Source: Spongilla lacustris (lineage: Eukaryota; Porifera; Demospongiae; Spongillida; Spongillidae). From it: 64,000 nt of DNA. The stretch is from the NCBI GenBank assembly GCA_949361645.1, contig OX442420.1:6410782-6474781 (forward strand), written 5' to 3'. Position 1 is the first letter of the stretch; each line of letters starts with the position of its first letter. The notes beneath the pieces were generated by a model. The model had not been told where the DNA came from. It worked only from the letters and a program-made list of their open reading frames with translations, and did no database searches. Both the position numbers and the translations under genes were made by a program. Positions 52,001-60,861 of the stretch are shown one piece after another.

Positions 52001-55000
52001 AGGTGAAGTTATTCTATTTAAAATAAGATCTCCAGAAATTGAAACATTTCTAGAACAATTTATGCCAGGATTTATAAGAATTTGTGGATCTGCAACACTA
52101 TCAGCATACGAAAGAGTGCATGTATCAAGATTTATTGTCAATCCAGCGGCATCATATGGTATCAATCTGTGAACGGTAATTGTGCCGTTATTTGTTACAT
52201 TTTGTGCAATAATGTTATCAACAGTTAATGTACGACCTGTATCAAAAGTCATACCACTTTTCGAAACTATTGCAGTAGACGTATTTGCACCAATTATGTC
52301 AGTTCTTAAAATTTTTTTATCTGTTCCAGTAGTGGAGCCTATAATTAATCCATCTGGAGTACCAGGACTATATTTTAATGTGACACCAGGGTCTATTGCC
52401 CCATTACCAAAATCTAGTGTTATGAACGATTAGTGCTGGTATAGTATCCGATGCATTATTCAAAAATTTTGCTGATCTTGCAGTGGAATCTCCATTTGCT
52501 AAAATATCGTCAAATTCTAACATAGCAGTAATCGTGCCAAATTGTAGCGAATTTTTTGCAGTATTTGGTATAATTTCTATGCCAGGTCCTTCAGTCAATT
52601 TTACAAATCCGGGCAAATTATTAACACCTTGCACCAATCTTCCCGCGTTACCTCTTAATGTCATTTTGTAATAATTTGATCTAAGATATTTATACAATTA
52701 AGGGGGAGGGCCCCCTTGGGCACTGCGTCCCAAACCCCGCCTGGCTAAAATATTGTTGCCAATTAACCTAAATAGAATCCGACTATTGCTCCGGCTGCTC
52801 CTGCTATTGCTGCCGCATTATCTCTAAAGAATCCTTTCGAGGTATTTCCCGATATATAATCTCCAGCAGTTTTGCCCTTCAAAAATGGATTTACAATCCA
52901 ACCTATTGGTGATGAGTCTACTAATGCTCCCTGAGTACCCCTAATTAATCCTGAAATGCCTCCTGACATAAAATGTACCTGCTGTGTTGATTTTAAGAGA
53001 AAGTATAAAATAATTATAAATTCTACGCATCTCAAAGCAGAAGTTGTTTATACAGCAGGTGATTTTAGAGCCTTTGAGGTATGTAAGTTACTGATAAGTG
53101 TATATCAATTCGATAAATATATTAGGATGTCATTTATATTTAATGTATATATGATGGGCCCAAAGTTTAAACAAGATGTCTATTACTACCCAGAGATAGA
53201 TTCTATTATATATGATAGAAAGGAAGAAACAATGTTTTCTAACGGTTTAATGTTTTATATAAAAGTTACACACTAGGGGGCAGGGAATGCTTTAGCATTC
53301 AGAAGCTAGCCCCCTAATTAAAATCTGTATCCTCTGGTATTAATAGTAATTCTTCTCTAACAAATATACGGGCTGGCGGGGGCTGTTCGTTATTTATATC
53401 GTTAGTTAATTTGTATACGTTCGGAGACCCCTCGCGTTGTGTAATCGAATCTATTCTATGGGATGTGAGACTCCATATCGGATCTGTCGCTCGGCGACGA
53501 CCACCTTCTAGCTCGCCTGGCAAATATAGATAACGCACTATAGCTGTAGAGCTTATAATTTTTTCGTCCCGATTCGCTGGCAAGCTAGAATCAGATTCTA
53601 CCGTAGGGCTTTGAATTGCCTCGTGAGGGATATGACCTGTTAATCTCGTTACGTGACTGTTAAGTTCGTCTATAACTGCCGGCAAATCTTTTACCCATTT
53701 TGTGCTTCGTTGAGATGGATTTTTTATTTCTTCGTGGTACTGAGCTTTGAATAGTCTTTCTGATAAGGTTCTATTAAATCTTTCTACTATGCCTTGTTGT
53801 CTGTGATTACCGGGTGTAGCCACTCTTACTTTAACTTTCTTTTTTACCATCAATTTAGCAAATGTTCCCAAAAATTCTTTCCCAGCGTCAACTTGTATTA
53901 AATTTGGAAATTTTAGTGGTCCTCGCTTATATATCTTTTCTATAGCCGCTGTCGTTTGGGCAGCCGTTTTATCAAGTAATGGCTCCGCATCTTTATATCT
54001 GCTGGCTACGTCTACAACGCATGAACAGTATTTATAAGTTTTCCTACCAACGGTATCGTGAGGTAAATATAATATGTCTGTTTGGTGAACGCCGTTAGGA
54101 ATTACTTCTTCTATCTTTGGTCTGGGAATGTATTTTGGCCCCGGCAAGTATATCTGCCATATCGGTTGACGTTTTAGCCAGTGGGTAACTTCTTTTATAG
54201 AAAGTCCTGATTCGCAATTGCAAACTCCTGGAGGTATTTTGGGGTCAGGAGCGCACCCTATAAGCCAAAATATGGGCGTTTTGAACCTTCAGTCAATATA
54301 TCTACGTTAATTTGAGTTCTCATGATCATTTCAAGGCGAAAGAATCGTTGCCACAAAAGATTGTAGTAAAAAAAGCTTAAGATTGCCATGCATGTGCCCT
54401 TTTGGATATCCACGGTCAACGGACTGAGATCATGCAGAAACAAATAGTTTACATTGACAGTCATTTGTGGTGGGAATCTAGTATTGTGAAGAACTTAATG
54501 TGCACAATATCATTCTATATTCATGGCCAGCTGTTGCACCACTTGTGCGCATGCATGTAGACAGCATGCAAGATAGCAAGCGTATCGACATCAAAACAAA
54601 TGCAGTTGAATCAGGACCCACTACCGTGGGTCCTATGTAGGATTGGCTTCGTGGGCGTGGTTTTCGATCGAGCGTTTTAAAACGGTAACGAAGCGTTGCC
54701 TTTACTCACCAGCTCGCACATAATCCATCACAAACATGACAGATATGCACATATAACGCGAGCTTCGCTAAACAGTGCCGTTTACGTGGAGTGACAAGTC
54801 GGTACCAAAATTCCGCCATTTAATTTTTGTTCATCTCCTCCTCCTCCTCCGTCGTCTTCCGTTCATCACGTATAACTCGCGACAGGAACGTCGTAAGAAG
54901 ACGAGATTAGCTTCAAAAAGTTGCATTTTATTTCCAAACTTGCCCTTTCATACAAATAATACATACGGTTGTAAGCTGGTGATGAAATGCCGTGAAATGA

Positions 55001-58000
55001 CGCGAGCAGGTGCAATTCATTATCGGTGAAAATTCTCGGTTGCCTAGCAGTATGCAATATGACGTTAAGCGTCTTAATTTACTGTTGCCAGGCTACCACA
55101 ATAAACGTACACAGCTGCAGACACAGGCGGTTCTAATAATTCAGCAAAGGACCAAGCCAAAGAAAACGGCTCGTTAGCAAGGAGAACTATATAGGTAGGC
55201 CTATCAATAAAATAAAAAGAGCATCTTACCGTTAACCATACATACAATGCATCTTTCATCAACCTTACCACCATGTAACAGTGTTCTTTAAGAAGGGAGG
55301 GGTTCCCCCTCCCTTACCCTCCCCTTTTTATAGTGTTGGTTACATCCGTTATTTAGTAAAAAAGAAAGTGAGGAGGGTGAGGGACCCCTCCCTCTTACAT
55401 AAAGAGTCAAATTAAGTCCCACAAGCAATAACCGTAAACGCAAAAGTGGGGGTGGGGGGGGGAGGAACTGCATAAGTGCCCCTCTACCTCTATCTTTTGG
55501 CCCAAATTATATATATGTTTTTGCCTATTGGGGTTTAGTGAATCGACTAACGCCCAGTTCTAATTTTCCAGTATGCTTCAAGTAGTTATTCCTTCCAATC
55601 CAACCCCAACCCCAAAACGGATTCTACGCAGTTCAGTAAGTGGATCGGACTAATACAATACCCAGAAACCCTTTGGCATATACCCTCCGGTAAAGCCTAT
55701 ATATGTTTACCTTAAGGTCCTACACGGCCACCTCGACAGCTGCACGTGTCACTCGATTCCGACAAATCGCGGTGGTGATACGCTGCCAAACAACAAAAGA
55801 AGCAATAGTTGTTCCTTTAAACAACACCTAAAACTGAACTCGTCCATATAAAGATTGCTATTTTCCACACGCTTATCTACAGCTACGTGTGCATGTATTG
55901 TTCACTGATACGCAGCAGCTGCCATTAGTAATTTGAAACCAAGCAACGCACGCGCGCGCTCCGTTAATTGCATTAAAAAAAAAAGCCTCGCCTTAATATA
56001 CCTGAGAGGCCTATACATGTATACTCAGATTACACATAAGAGGAATCTAAGCGTCCTATACATTGCAACGAATACACTAAGCCATGATCACTCCTGGCAG
56101 AGGAAAAAAAATTAGGGGAACAAGTAAATCAAAAACTTCTCTATCGAGAAAGTGATTGGTGGGATGTAGGATTGGTGGTGCAAAAAGCAAGGAAACAAGG
56201 TACAGTGTGTTAAAGTGAGGTTTGGTAGGATCGATCCTACAATTATAACAGTCCTACATTTTGCAAATAGGCTTCTTCATTTGCAAATTCAGGACTGTAA
56301 GTTGTAGGATCGATCCTACCAAACCTCACTTTAACACATTGTACCTTGTTTCCTTGCTTTTTGCACCACCAATCCTACATCCCACCAATCACTTTCTCGA
56401 TAGAGAAGTTTTTGATTTACTTGTAGTAATTAAGAGTCTTAGACTATATACTAAATTCTATTCGATCGCATGTATAATTATACTGGTATGCTGATCTCGA
56501 GTTTCCACGTACCTATATATGGGACAGTTTCCACGAAAATGTCACCCTTTTATAACATTTATATAAGGTTATAAAAATGCTTAATTCTTGTTTGAATGGC
56601 TATATCTTCCGAACGCTACACGCGCTATCGACTTTCTATTTTCAACAGTTTATACAACACTATTTCTCTATGACAAATTGCATTTTGAAGTCTTGCACTT
56701 GCTCCATGCACGCTTGTATTGCAACGTTCGATACCCGACCGAGTTCAAACCCGCCATAACTTTAGGTAGGAGTTATCAAATCGCTTCAAATTCGGTTTGT
56801 AGGTACAGAGGTCCTGTACCTATCGATTTGTACTGTTCGTTAATTTTATGCCATCCGTTACGGAGATACAGTTGAACAAACTACGTGCACTTTTTCCCGC
56901 TTGATACGCGCCAATGTTATAATCCCTGCCTCCCATACATTGAGCGGGACGCGATCGCGCGATTTGCCAAAATCATTGGCGCGAATCGAGCGGGAAAAGG
57001 GGACGTACTTTGTTCAACTGTATCTCCGTAACGGAGGGCATAAAAATTAACGAACAGAACAAATCGATAGGTATAGGACCTCTGTACCTATAAACCGAAT
57101 TTGAAGCGATTTGATTACTCCTACCTAAAGTTATAGGGGGTTTGAACCTGTTCGGGTATCGAACGTTGCAATATTGGTGTGGAGCAAGTGTAAGACTCCA
57201 AAAAGTAATTATTCATATAGAAATGGTGTAGTATGAAGTTTTGAAAATAGGAAGTCGATAGCCGTTAGCGTTCAGAAGATATATCGATTCAGACAAGAAG
57301 CATTTTTATAACACTATAATGTTATAAAAGGGTGACATTTTCGCGGCCGCGCGGAAACTGTCCCATATATATATAATTAACAGCCGTCGAATATCTACAG
57401 TGTAGTATAACTGCCGACGTTTAGAAAGCTCGGACAACAGAGATAACGCTCACTCGTTCCCACCCTCGAACCTTAAAAAAAGTTTCTCCTAATTCTTCTT
57501 CTTCTTCTTCTTCCGGATCTGATAAGATAAGATTCACTCGGATAAGAGGTTTATTGCGCTGTATCTTTGTCACGATTGAAGCGTAATGTTAGCCGTTATG
57601 CGGAAGCACTAGAACCACCAAGTTAGAAACTTACTGCCGAGTCGGATTTGTTTTATTATTTTCGTAAGCGGAGTTATGCTTGACACAAATTCGATCTTTA
57701 GCAACTTAGCAATAGCCCACAACAGATTTTATCGGCCCTTGGAAACCATAAAGTGGAGATCCAGAATAAACTTGTGGTTGAGCACGTGTTTCTGGCCAGT
57801 GTATTATGCAGCTGCAGTCGCGTCGATCGCCAAGAGAAAAGAATAGTGCAAGAATATTGCCAGTTAAATTATGACACTGACAGTTGTACGTGTGGTTGTG
57901 CTGACGAGTCGCGCGATGAAGCTCCGAAAGACCGTTCACGTGAAAAAAATGAACGCTACAAAGCGGGTTAAGCCGATCGCAAAAGTAAGAAGGATCGATA

Positions 58001-60345
58001 GCTAGCATGAAGGCAGTAAGAAGGATAGCGTGAAAGTGAGAAACCACTGCATGCAACTGGCCGTCGCTATTAAGGCCAAAGAAGTTGGCATTGGTTGGCC
58101 ATGGGTGACGTATACAGGTGAGCTACCTAACATACAACGAGAGTAACACTATATTTGCGCCCCCCACCCTCATGTAAGCAAGCTGTCAAAGATGACCTGT
58201 TGGTAGGACCATTTATAAGTGAGTTTTGTTCAATGCCGACAATGGTAACGGGAATGTCCTCCACAATTGCGTGGTCCCACTAGAGCAAATCAGGTGCTGC
58301 TCATTCAAGCTGCAAAGGTGATGGAAAACAGAACACCATCCCACCAGGATGGGAGTGAACCACTCCGAATAGGTGGGTGTATGTGACTGTGTGTGTTGAA
58401 AAGTGTGTGCCATGTCTCATGGATATGTTGCCAAGTGGTGTAGTGTTGTCCTAGCTATCCCCCTCCCCTTCCCTCCTGTCTCATCTTCTCTTTTCTCCTA
58501 CCCTTCCTCTCCATTCACTTCTCCCCTCCCCTCATCTCCCCCTTCCCTCCAATCTCCTCTCCCCCTTCCCTCCTCTCTCCTCTCCCCCTTCCCTCCTCTC
58601 TCCTCTCCCCCTTCCCTCCTCTCTCCTCTCCCCCTTCCCTCCTCTCTCCTCTCCCCCTTCCCTCCTCTCTCCTCTCCCCCTTCCCTCCTCTCTCCTCTCC
58701 CCCTTCCCTCCTCTCTCCCTTCCCTCCTCTCTCCTCTCCCCTTCCCTCCTCTCTCCTCTCCCCCTTCCCTCCTCTCTCCGCTCCACCTTCCCTCCTCTCT
58801 CCTCTCCCCCTTCCCTCCTCTCTCCTCTCCCCCTTCCCTCCTCTCTCCTCTCCCCCTTCCCTCCTCTCTCCTCATCCCCTTCCCTCCTCTCTCTTCACCC
58901 CCTTCCCTCCTCTCTCTTCCCCTCCTCCTTCCCTCCTTTCTCCATTCCCTTCTAAAAGACGAGCGGAACACGTCTGAAAGTGAAAGCTAGTAGCCCTATT
59001 AAAAGAACGACCCCAGCCCAACTACTTCAAATTTTAGCAAAGCAAAAGCACGTGCTTGTTTATGGCAATCTGGTAAGCATCTTTTGTGTGAATGGCGAAT
59101 TGCTCTGATCATATACATGTACTCACATCAAGGACAGACATTTATGGCGATTATTCCTGATGCCTTCACTACTGGCTTTGAAGAACGTATGAGTACCTTC
59201 AGTCAAGAGGTGAGGGCTTTGAATCCTGTGAGGATAGTTGTGATGGAGATTCGGGTTGGGGCTACATGTATGATGTTTTGGTTGGAGCCATGGGAAGGGC
59301 ATTTATGGTTTGAGCTCACATTATATTTTGTGACTTCACTACTAATTCCTCCTTTCCTACGCTACTACTTTCTTTAGGGATCCCCTCATCTTCCAGTCAC
59401 ATGCCAATTCAGAGACATTAACTGTTTAAAGGAAATTGTTTGATTGTGATGTGATTTAATGATGATAGCAAGTGAGCAGAACAAACTGTCCTATTGTACA
59501 TACTGCTGTGATGTATGTGATGCAATGGGTTGTATTCCAAGATTCCCCTTCCTTCTACGTTTGTGCTCCTGCATGCAATGTATAAGTACATGTCGGAACC
59601 CGCCGGGGGAAAAAAAAGGAGTGAAACAAGATATAAAAATTTAATTAAAATAAAATTGGTGATGTAGGATTTGTATAGATAGCAATTGAGTAAAAAGTAA
59701 GGAAACAAGGAATTACGGATATTATGCATTCATTAAATTATAAATATTACAGACCTACATTATTTAGCAAATCTACCTGCCTGAAAGTCTGCTAAATGTA
59801 GGTATGTAATATTTATAATTTAATTAATGCATAATATCCGTAATTCCTTGTTTCCTTACTTTTTACTCAATTGCTATCTATACAAATCCTACATCACCAA
59901 TTTTATTTTAATTAAATTTTTATATCTTGTATAATTATATACGTAGCTTTGAAAAACGTGCAACTAGTGACCTATCTTGTTCACTCAAATTAATGCATGC
60001 CCTAACCATAAATGTACATGAATACAAATACCTGAACTCACCGCTGGGAATGGCGGTATTCTTTATCCAATTGCCGCAAGAGAAATTGTAAAAATCGGTG
60101 CACGGGTCCACAGTCTGGTCAAGCGCAGCTCTCACAGAGGACGACAGCTTGATGCATTCTGCCGACAGGCACATCGTGGTCGAGCCCTTCTTTCCATAGA
60201 GAGGCACAGCGACGACGACGACGACAATGCCCACTACTGCAGCTACCCCAATGCCTCCAACGAGGAAGCTGAAGCTACAACAGTTTTTTCTTCTCGTTTC
60301 GGGAACGTCCCCATTTTCTACACCAATGCTTTTATACGATGTCAT
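37065..60345 (-). CDS. M13 zinc metallopeptidase, neprilysin/ECE-like, copy A (complete, 16 exons)
   Basis: Type II membrane ectopeptidase of family M13, which cleaves small extracellular peptides. Exons on the minus strand: 60345-60042, 48279-48088, 47905-47757, 47685-47632, 47495-47373, 43362-43288, 43226-43090, 43033-42814, 42380-42276, 42059-41756, 41712-41661, 41611-41544, 41272-41148, 39102-38878, 38563-38487, 37164-37065. All junctions are GT-AG and in phase; the total is 2310 nt, 769 residues, near the usual 750. Visible features: short cytoplasmic tail; membrane segment about residues 27-50; M13 N-terminal cysteines C59, C64, C82, C90; NAFY substrate-binding motif in exon 10; zinc ligands H585 and H589 with catalytic E586 (HEITH); third ligand E645 (ENIAD); H731 in DVHSP; terminal CSLW. 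The start is the only in-frame ATG before the membrane segment. Intron 1 (11.8 kb) holds virus-like and foldback DNA, intron 5 holds three palindromes, and introns 10 and 11 are only 43 and 49 bp. Substrate and ECE-versus-neprilysin identity cannot be set from sequence. Confidence 0.88.
42403..42771. repeat. (GGGA)n microsatellite in M13 copy A intron 8
   Basis: About 370 bp of nearly pure GGGA. On the coding (minus) strand it reads (CCCT)n and ends about 20 nt before the CTCCAG acceptor of exon 9. It therefore supplies most of the 433-bp intron and its pyrimidine tract. Copy D lacks it at the same place. Three long G/R/E frames here are repeat readings. Confidence 0.9.
44335..44445. repeat. 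AT-rich microsatellite (insertion site of elements 5-7)
   Basis: ATTATA/TATA repeat, continued at 45257-45363, 46193-46215 and 47136-47165 between three palindromes. Similar tracts are at 23632-23690 and 36885-36950. Confidence 0.85.
44446..45256. mobile_element. GGGACA palindrome element 5 (811 bp)
   Basis: Complete: GGGACAGTTTCCGCG to CGCGGAAACTGTCCC, flanked on both sides by ATAA, a 4-bp target duplication. It is inserted in an AT-microsatellite within intron 5 of M13 copy A. Confidence 0.85.
45364..46192. mobile_element. GGGACA palindrome element 6 (829 bp, GTGTCC subtype)
   Basis: Complete, ending GGGACAGTGTCCAGC, flanked by ATAT on both sides. The outer arms differ from elements 1-5 and 8, but the inner sequence with CGCGCCAATGAT is shared, so it is a subfamily. 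It is in intron 5 of copy A. Confidence 0.85.
46216..47135. mobile_element. GGGACA palindrome element 7 (920 bp, GTGTCC subtype)
   Basis: Complete and flanked by ATAT. Its extra length comes from an internal tandem duplication of about 100 bp at 46565-46765 covering the central CGCGCCAATGAT block. It is in intron 5 of copy A, only 23 bp from element 6. Confidence 0.85.
48317..51102. other. Copy A intron 1, left part: no gene seen
   Basis: Contains the 26-bp minisatellite and a GC-rich TAGTTGGGCGTGGCCC cluster (50138-50245) related to the hairpin at 60438. No exon supported. Confidence 0.6.
48905..49050. repeat. 26-bp minisatellite CCTACTGTACATAGG
   Basis: About 5.5 units of a 26-bp repeat (GGACCTACTGTACATAGG CCTACCCT). 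In intron 1 of copy A. Confidence 0.9.
51103..51225. repeat. Tandem GTTACTCCACCGGC repeat with internal palindromes
   Basis: Two units starting GTTACTCCACCGGC (51103 and 51167). Each carries a small palindrome (GGCATGCTGCC; GTGTCCCATCGGACAC) and ends in an A-run. It marks the left edge of recognisable virus-like sequence and may be a junction or an unrelated small repeat. Confidence 0.5.
51340..52664 (-). pseudogene. Fibre-like repetitive protein of virus-like element, frameshifted
   Basis: The first frame starts at ATG 52664 (MTLRGN) and stops at 52404. A second frame, open from about 52425, continues to about 51340. The continuity of composition across the break implies one single-base frameshift near 52420. 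The product is rich in Ser, Thr, Asn, Gly and Ile with recurring NGTG and TIT/LTLSS-type beta motifs, as in trimeric phage and adintovirus fibre or tail-spike shafts. Virion attachment is the likely role, by inference. After about 51340 the open frame runs into dissimilar, lysine-rich and then host-like sequence up to 51104, so the true C-terminus is lost or unknown. Confidence 0.55.
52697..52722. terminator. GC-rich hairpin between glycine-rich and fibre-like genes
   Basis: AAGGGGGAGGGCCCCCTT forms a short GC stem in AT-rich DNA between two co-directional genes. Its placement mirrors the hairpin at 53272-53316. Confidence 0.45.
52763..52969 (-). CDS. Small glycine-rich protein of virus-like element
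   Basis: 68 residues from a true ATG (MSGGISG). The N-terminal half is polar and the C-terminus is alanine/glycine-rich and hydrophobic ([12 protein letters not shown]), compatible with membrane interaction. Small proteins of this type are common minor virion components in Polinton-like viruses; I do not recognise a specific family. It precedes the fibre-like gene on the same strand, separated by about 100 bp containing a GC-rich hairpin. Confidence 0.5.
   Translation of the reverse strand: MSGGISGLIRGTQGALVDSSPIGWIVNPFLKGKTAGDYISGNTSKGFFRDNAAAIAGAAGAIVGFYLG
52956..53276 (+). CDS. Hypothetical protein on opposite strand of virus-like element
   Basis: 106-residue open frame, rich in Tyr, Lys, Ile and Phe, with no recognised domain. 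Its first 14 bases overlap, antisense, the start of the glycine-rich gene. It ends convergently with the integrase across a hairpin. An intronless frame of this length in very AT-rich DNA, neatly filling the gap between two other genes, favours a real gene. Confidence 0.4.
   Translation: MPPDIKCTCCVDFKRKYKIIINSTHLKAEVVYTAGDFRAFEVCKLLISVYQFDKYIRMSFIFNVYMMGPKFKQDVYYYPEIDSIIYDRKEETMFSNGLMFYIKVTH
53272..53316. terminator. GC-rich hairpin between convergent viral-type genes
   Basis: CTAGGGGGC pairs with GCCCCCTAA, with an inner GAATGC/GCATTC stem. It lies between the stops of the plus-strand ORF and the integrase and may act as a bidirectional terminator. Confidence 0.5.
53314..54285 (-). CDS. 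DDE (retroviral-type) integrase of Polinton-like element
   Basis: Catalyses insertion of element DNA into the host chromosome. The frame is open from about 54285 to the stop at 53314; the first ATG is not obvious, so the 5' end may be truncated. Visible: a cysteine-containing N-terminal part followed by a WQIY segment; then the rve core with the three acidic residues in context, [15 protein letters not shown] and [12 protein letters not shown]-terminal extension of about 130 residues contains IWS and a V-Y-KL motif (NVYKL) like that seen in Polinton and Ty3-type integrases. The DDE triad is intact. The stop lies 38 bp from the convergent stop of the plus-strand ORF, with a hairpin between. 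Assignment to Polinton/adintovirus rather than a Ty3-type LTR element rests on the neighbours and absence of reverse transcriptase. Confidence 0.75.
   Translation of the reverse strand, partial: FKTPIFWLIGCAPDPKIPPGVCNCESGLSIKEVTHWLKRQPIWQIYLPGPKYIPRPKIEEVIPNGVHQTDILYLPHDTVGRKTYKYCSCVVDVASRYKDAEPLLDKTAAQTTAAIEKIYKRGPLKFPNLIQVDAGKEFLGTFAKLMVKKKVKVRVATPGNHRQQGIVERFNRTLSERLFKAQYHEEIKNPSQRSTKWVKDLPAVIDELNSHVTRLTGHIPHEAIQSPTVESDSSLPANRDEKIISSTAIVRYLYLPGELEGGRRRATDPIWSLTSHRIDSITQREGSPNVYKLTNDINNEQPPPARIFVREELLLIPEDTDFN
54291..56119. other. Copy A intron 1, middle: no gene seen
   Basis: Between the virus-like block and a foldback. Purine/pyrimidine patches at 55290-55320 and 55440-55465; no supported exon. 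Confidence 0.55.
56120..56424. mobile_element. ACAAG-ended foldback element (305 bp)
   Basis: Arms start ACAAGTAAATC and share the core GATGTAGGATT and AAAAAGCAAGGAAACAAGG with the elements at 17743 and 59626. The centre is GGATCGATCC-type. In intron 1 of copy A. Confidence 0.8.
56521..57364. mobile_element. GGGACA palindrome element 8 (844 bp)
   Basis: Complete and near-palindromic, flanked by ATAT on both sides. It is in intron 1 of M13 copy A. Confidence 0.85.
57365..59625. other. Copy A intron 1, right part: no supported gene
   Basis: Contains the polypyrimidine minisatellite. A 72-residue plus frame at 57753 has six cysteines and a charged tail but no recognised domain, and is not called. 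Confidence 0.5.
58457..58945. repeat. Polypyrimidine minisatellite CTCTCCCCCTTCCCTC
   Basis: Tandem units of about 23 bp based on CCCTCCTCTCTCCTCTCCCCCTT-type sequence, strand-asymmetric purine/pyrimidine. In intron 1 of copy A. Long S/P/L and R/E/G frames here are artefacts. Confidence 0.85.
59626..59930. mobile_element. ACAAG-ended foldback element (305 bp)
   Basis: Arms start ACAAGATATAAAAATT and carry GGTGATGTAGGATTTG and AAAAAGTAAGGAAACAAGG. It lies 112 bp inside intron 1 of copy A. A degraded relative is at about 43435-43655 in intron 5. Confidence 0.8.
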
Positions 60346-60419
60346 TGAGAAATGGAATCTTGTGCTCGTTCGTCAGAGGCCAGGCTCGCAAATGAAATTA
60401 CCCAAATGATACACGTGCA

Positions 60420-60425
60420 TTTATA
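60420..60425 (-). promoter_or_regulatory. Candidate TATA box of M13 copy A
   Basis: TATAAA on the minus strand, 75 nt upstream of the copy A start codon. This would leave a 5' UTR of roughly 45 nt. A CACGTG E-box lies at 60412-60417. A perfect hairpin (60438-60505) sits just upstream. The call rests on position and motif only. Confidence 0.4.
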
Positions 60426-60437
60426 CCCGGTATATAT

Positions 60438-60505
60438 CTAGTTGGGCGTGGCCCGCCCTTCGCGTACTGGCGGAAGTACGCGAAGGGCGGGCCACGCCCA
60501 ACTAG
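60438..60505. repeat. Perfect 31-bp-arm hairpin upstream of copy A
   Basis: Two perfect 31-bp inverted arms beginning CTAGTTGGGCGTGG around a 6-base loop (GGCGGA). It is GC-rich in AT-rich surroundings. Related degenerate copies lie near 50141-50225 and 23016-23033, so it is probably a miniature mobile palindrome. It lies 93-160 bp upstream of the copy A start codon and could affect that promoter. Confidence 0.85.
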
Positions 60506-60556
60506 TGTATATCATGCGTAGGTACGGCGGCCCGGTAGGTCGCGGTACAAAGCTGA

Positions 60557-60690
60557 TGACATAGAGCATTGTGCAGTAGACATAGAGTATTGAGCAGTAG
60601 ACATAGTGCATTGAGCAGTAGACATAGAGCATTGACCAGTTGACATAGAGCAGTTGACATGCATAGAGCATTGTGCAAAGAGCGTAGTGC
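60557..60690. repeat. 21-bp minisatellite GACATAGAGCATTGAGCAGTA
   Basis: Four to five units of 21 bp with few changes, then a degenerate tail, just upstream of the M13 copy A promoter region. Confidence 0.9.
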
Positions 60691-60861
60691 ATAGAGCAGA
60701 GTACATGTACATATGGGTGGTATAGGTCCTGTGCTAGAGCTCTGCTGTCAAGAGCTGGACCTTCATTGGTCGTCTCTGGTTGACATTATTTTGTTGTTTC
60801 TTGACTGTGTGTAAATTGTGATACATGTATTATTAATAATTAAAATGATACGATAACTAGA

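Larger units (their letters stand above)
51104..54290 (-). mobile_element. Polinton/adintovirus-like element remnant
   Basis: Block of intronless, AT-rich virus-type genes: a DDE integrase, a small glycine-rich protein and a fibre-like protein on the minus strand, and one plus-strand ORF. Intergenic gaps are short and hold GC-rich hairpins. No protein-primed DNA polymerase, packaging ATPase, protease or capsid gene is visible, and no terminal inverted repeat or target duplication was found, so this is a fragment. It lies within intron 1 of M13 copy A, co-oriented with it. Confidence 0.65.

Noticed and set aside
58403..58990. 195-residue Ser/Pro/Leu frame and antisense Arg/Glu/Gly frames
   Set aside because: Readings of a polypyrimidine minisatellite.
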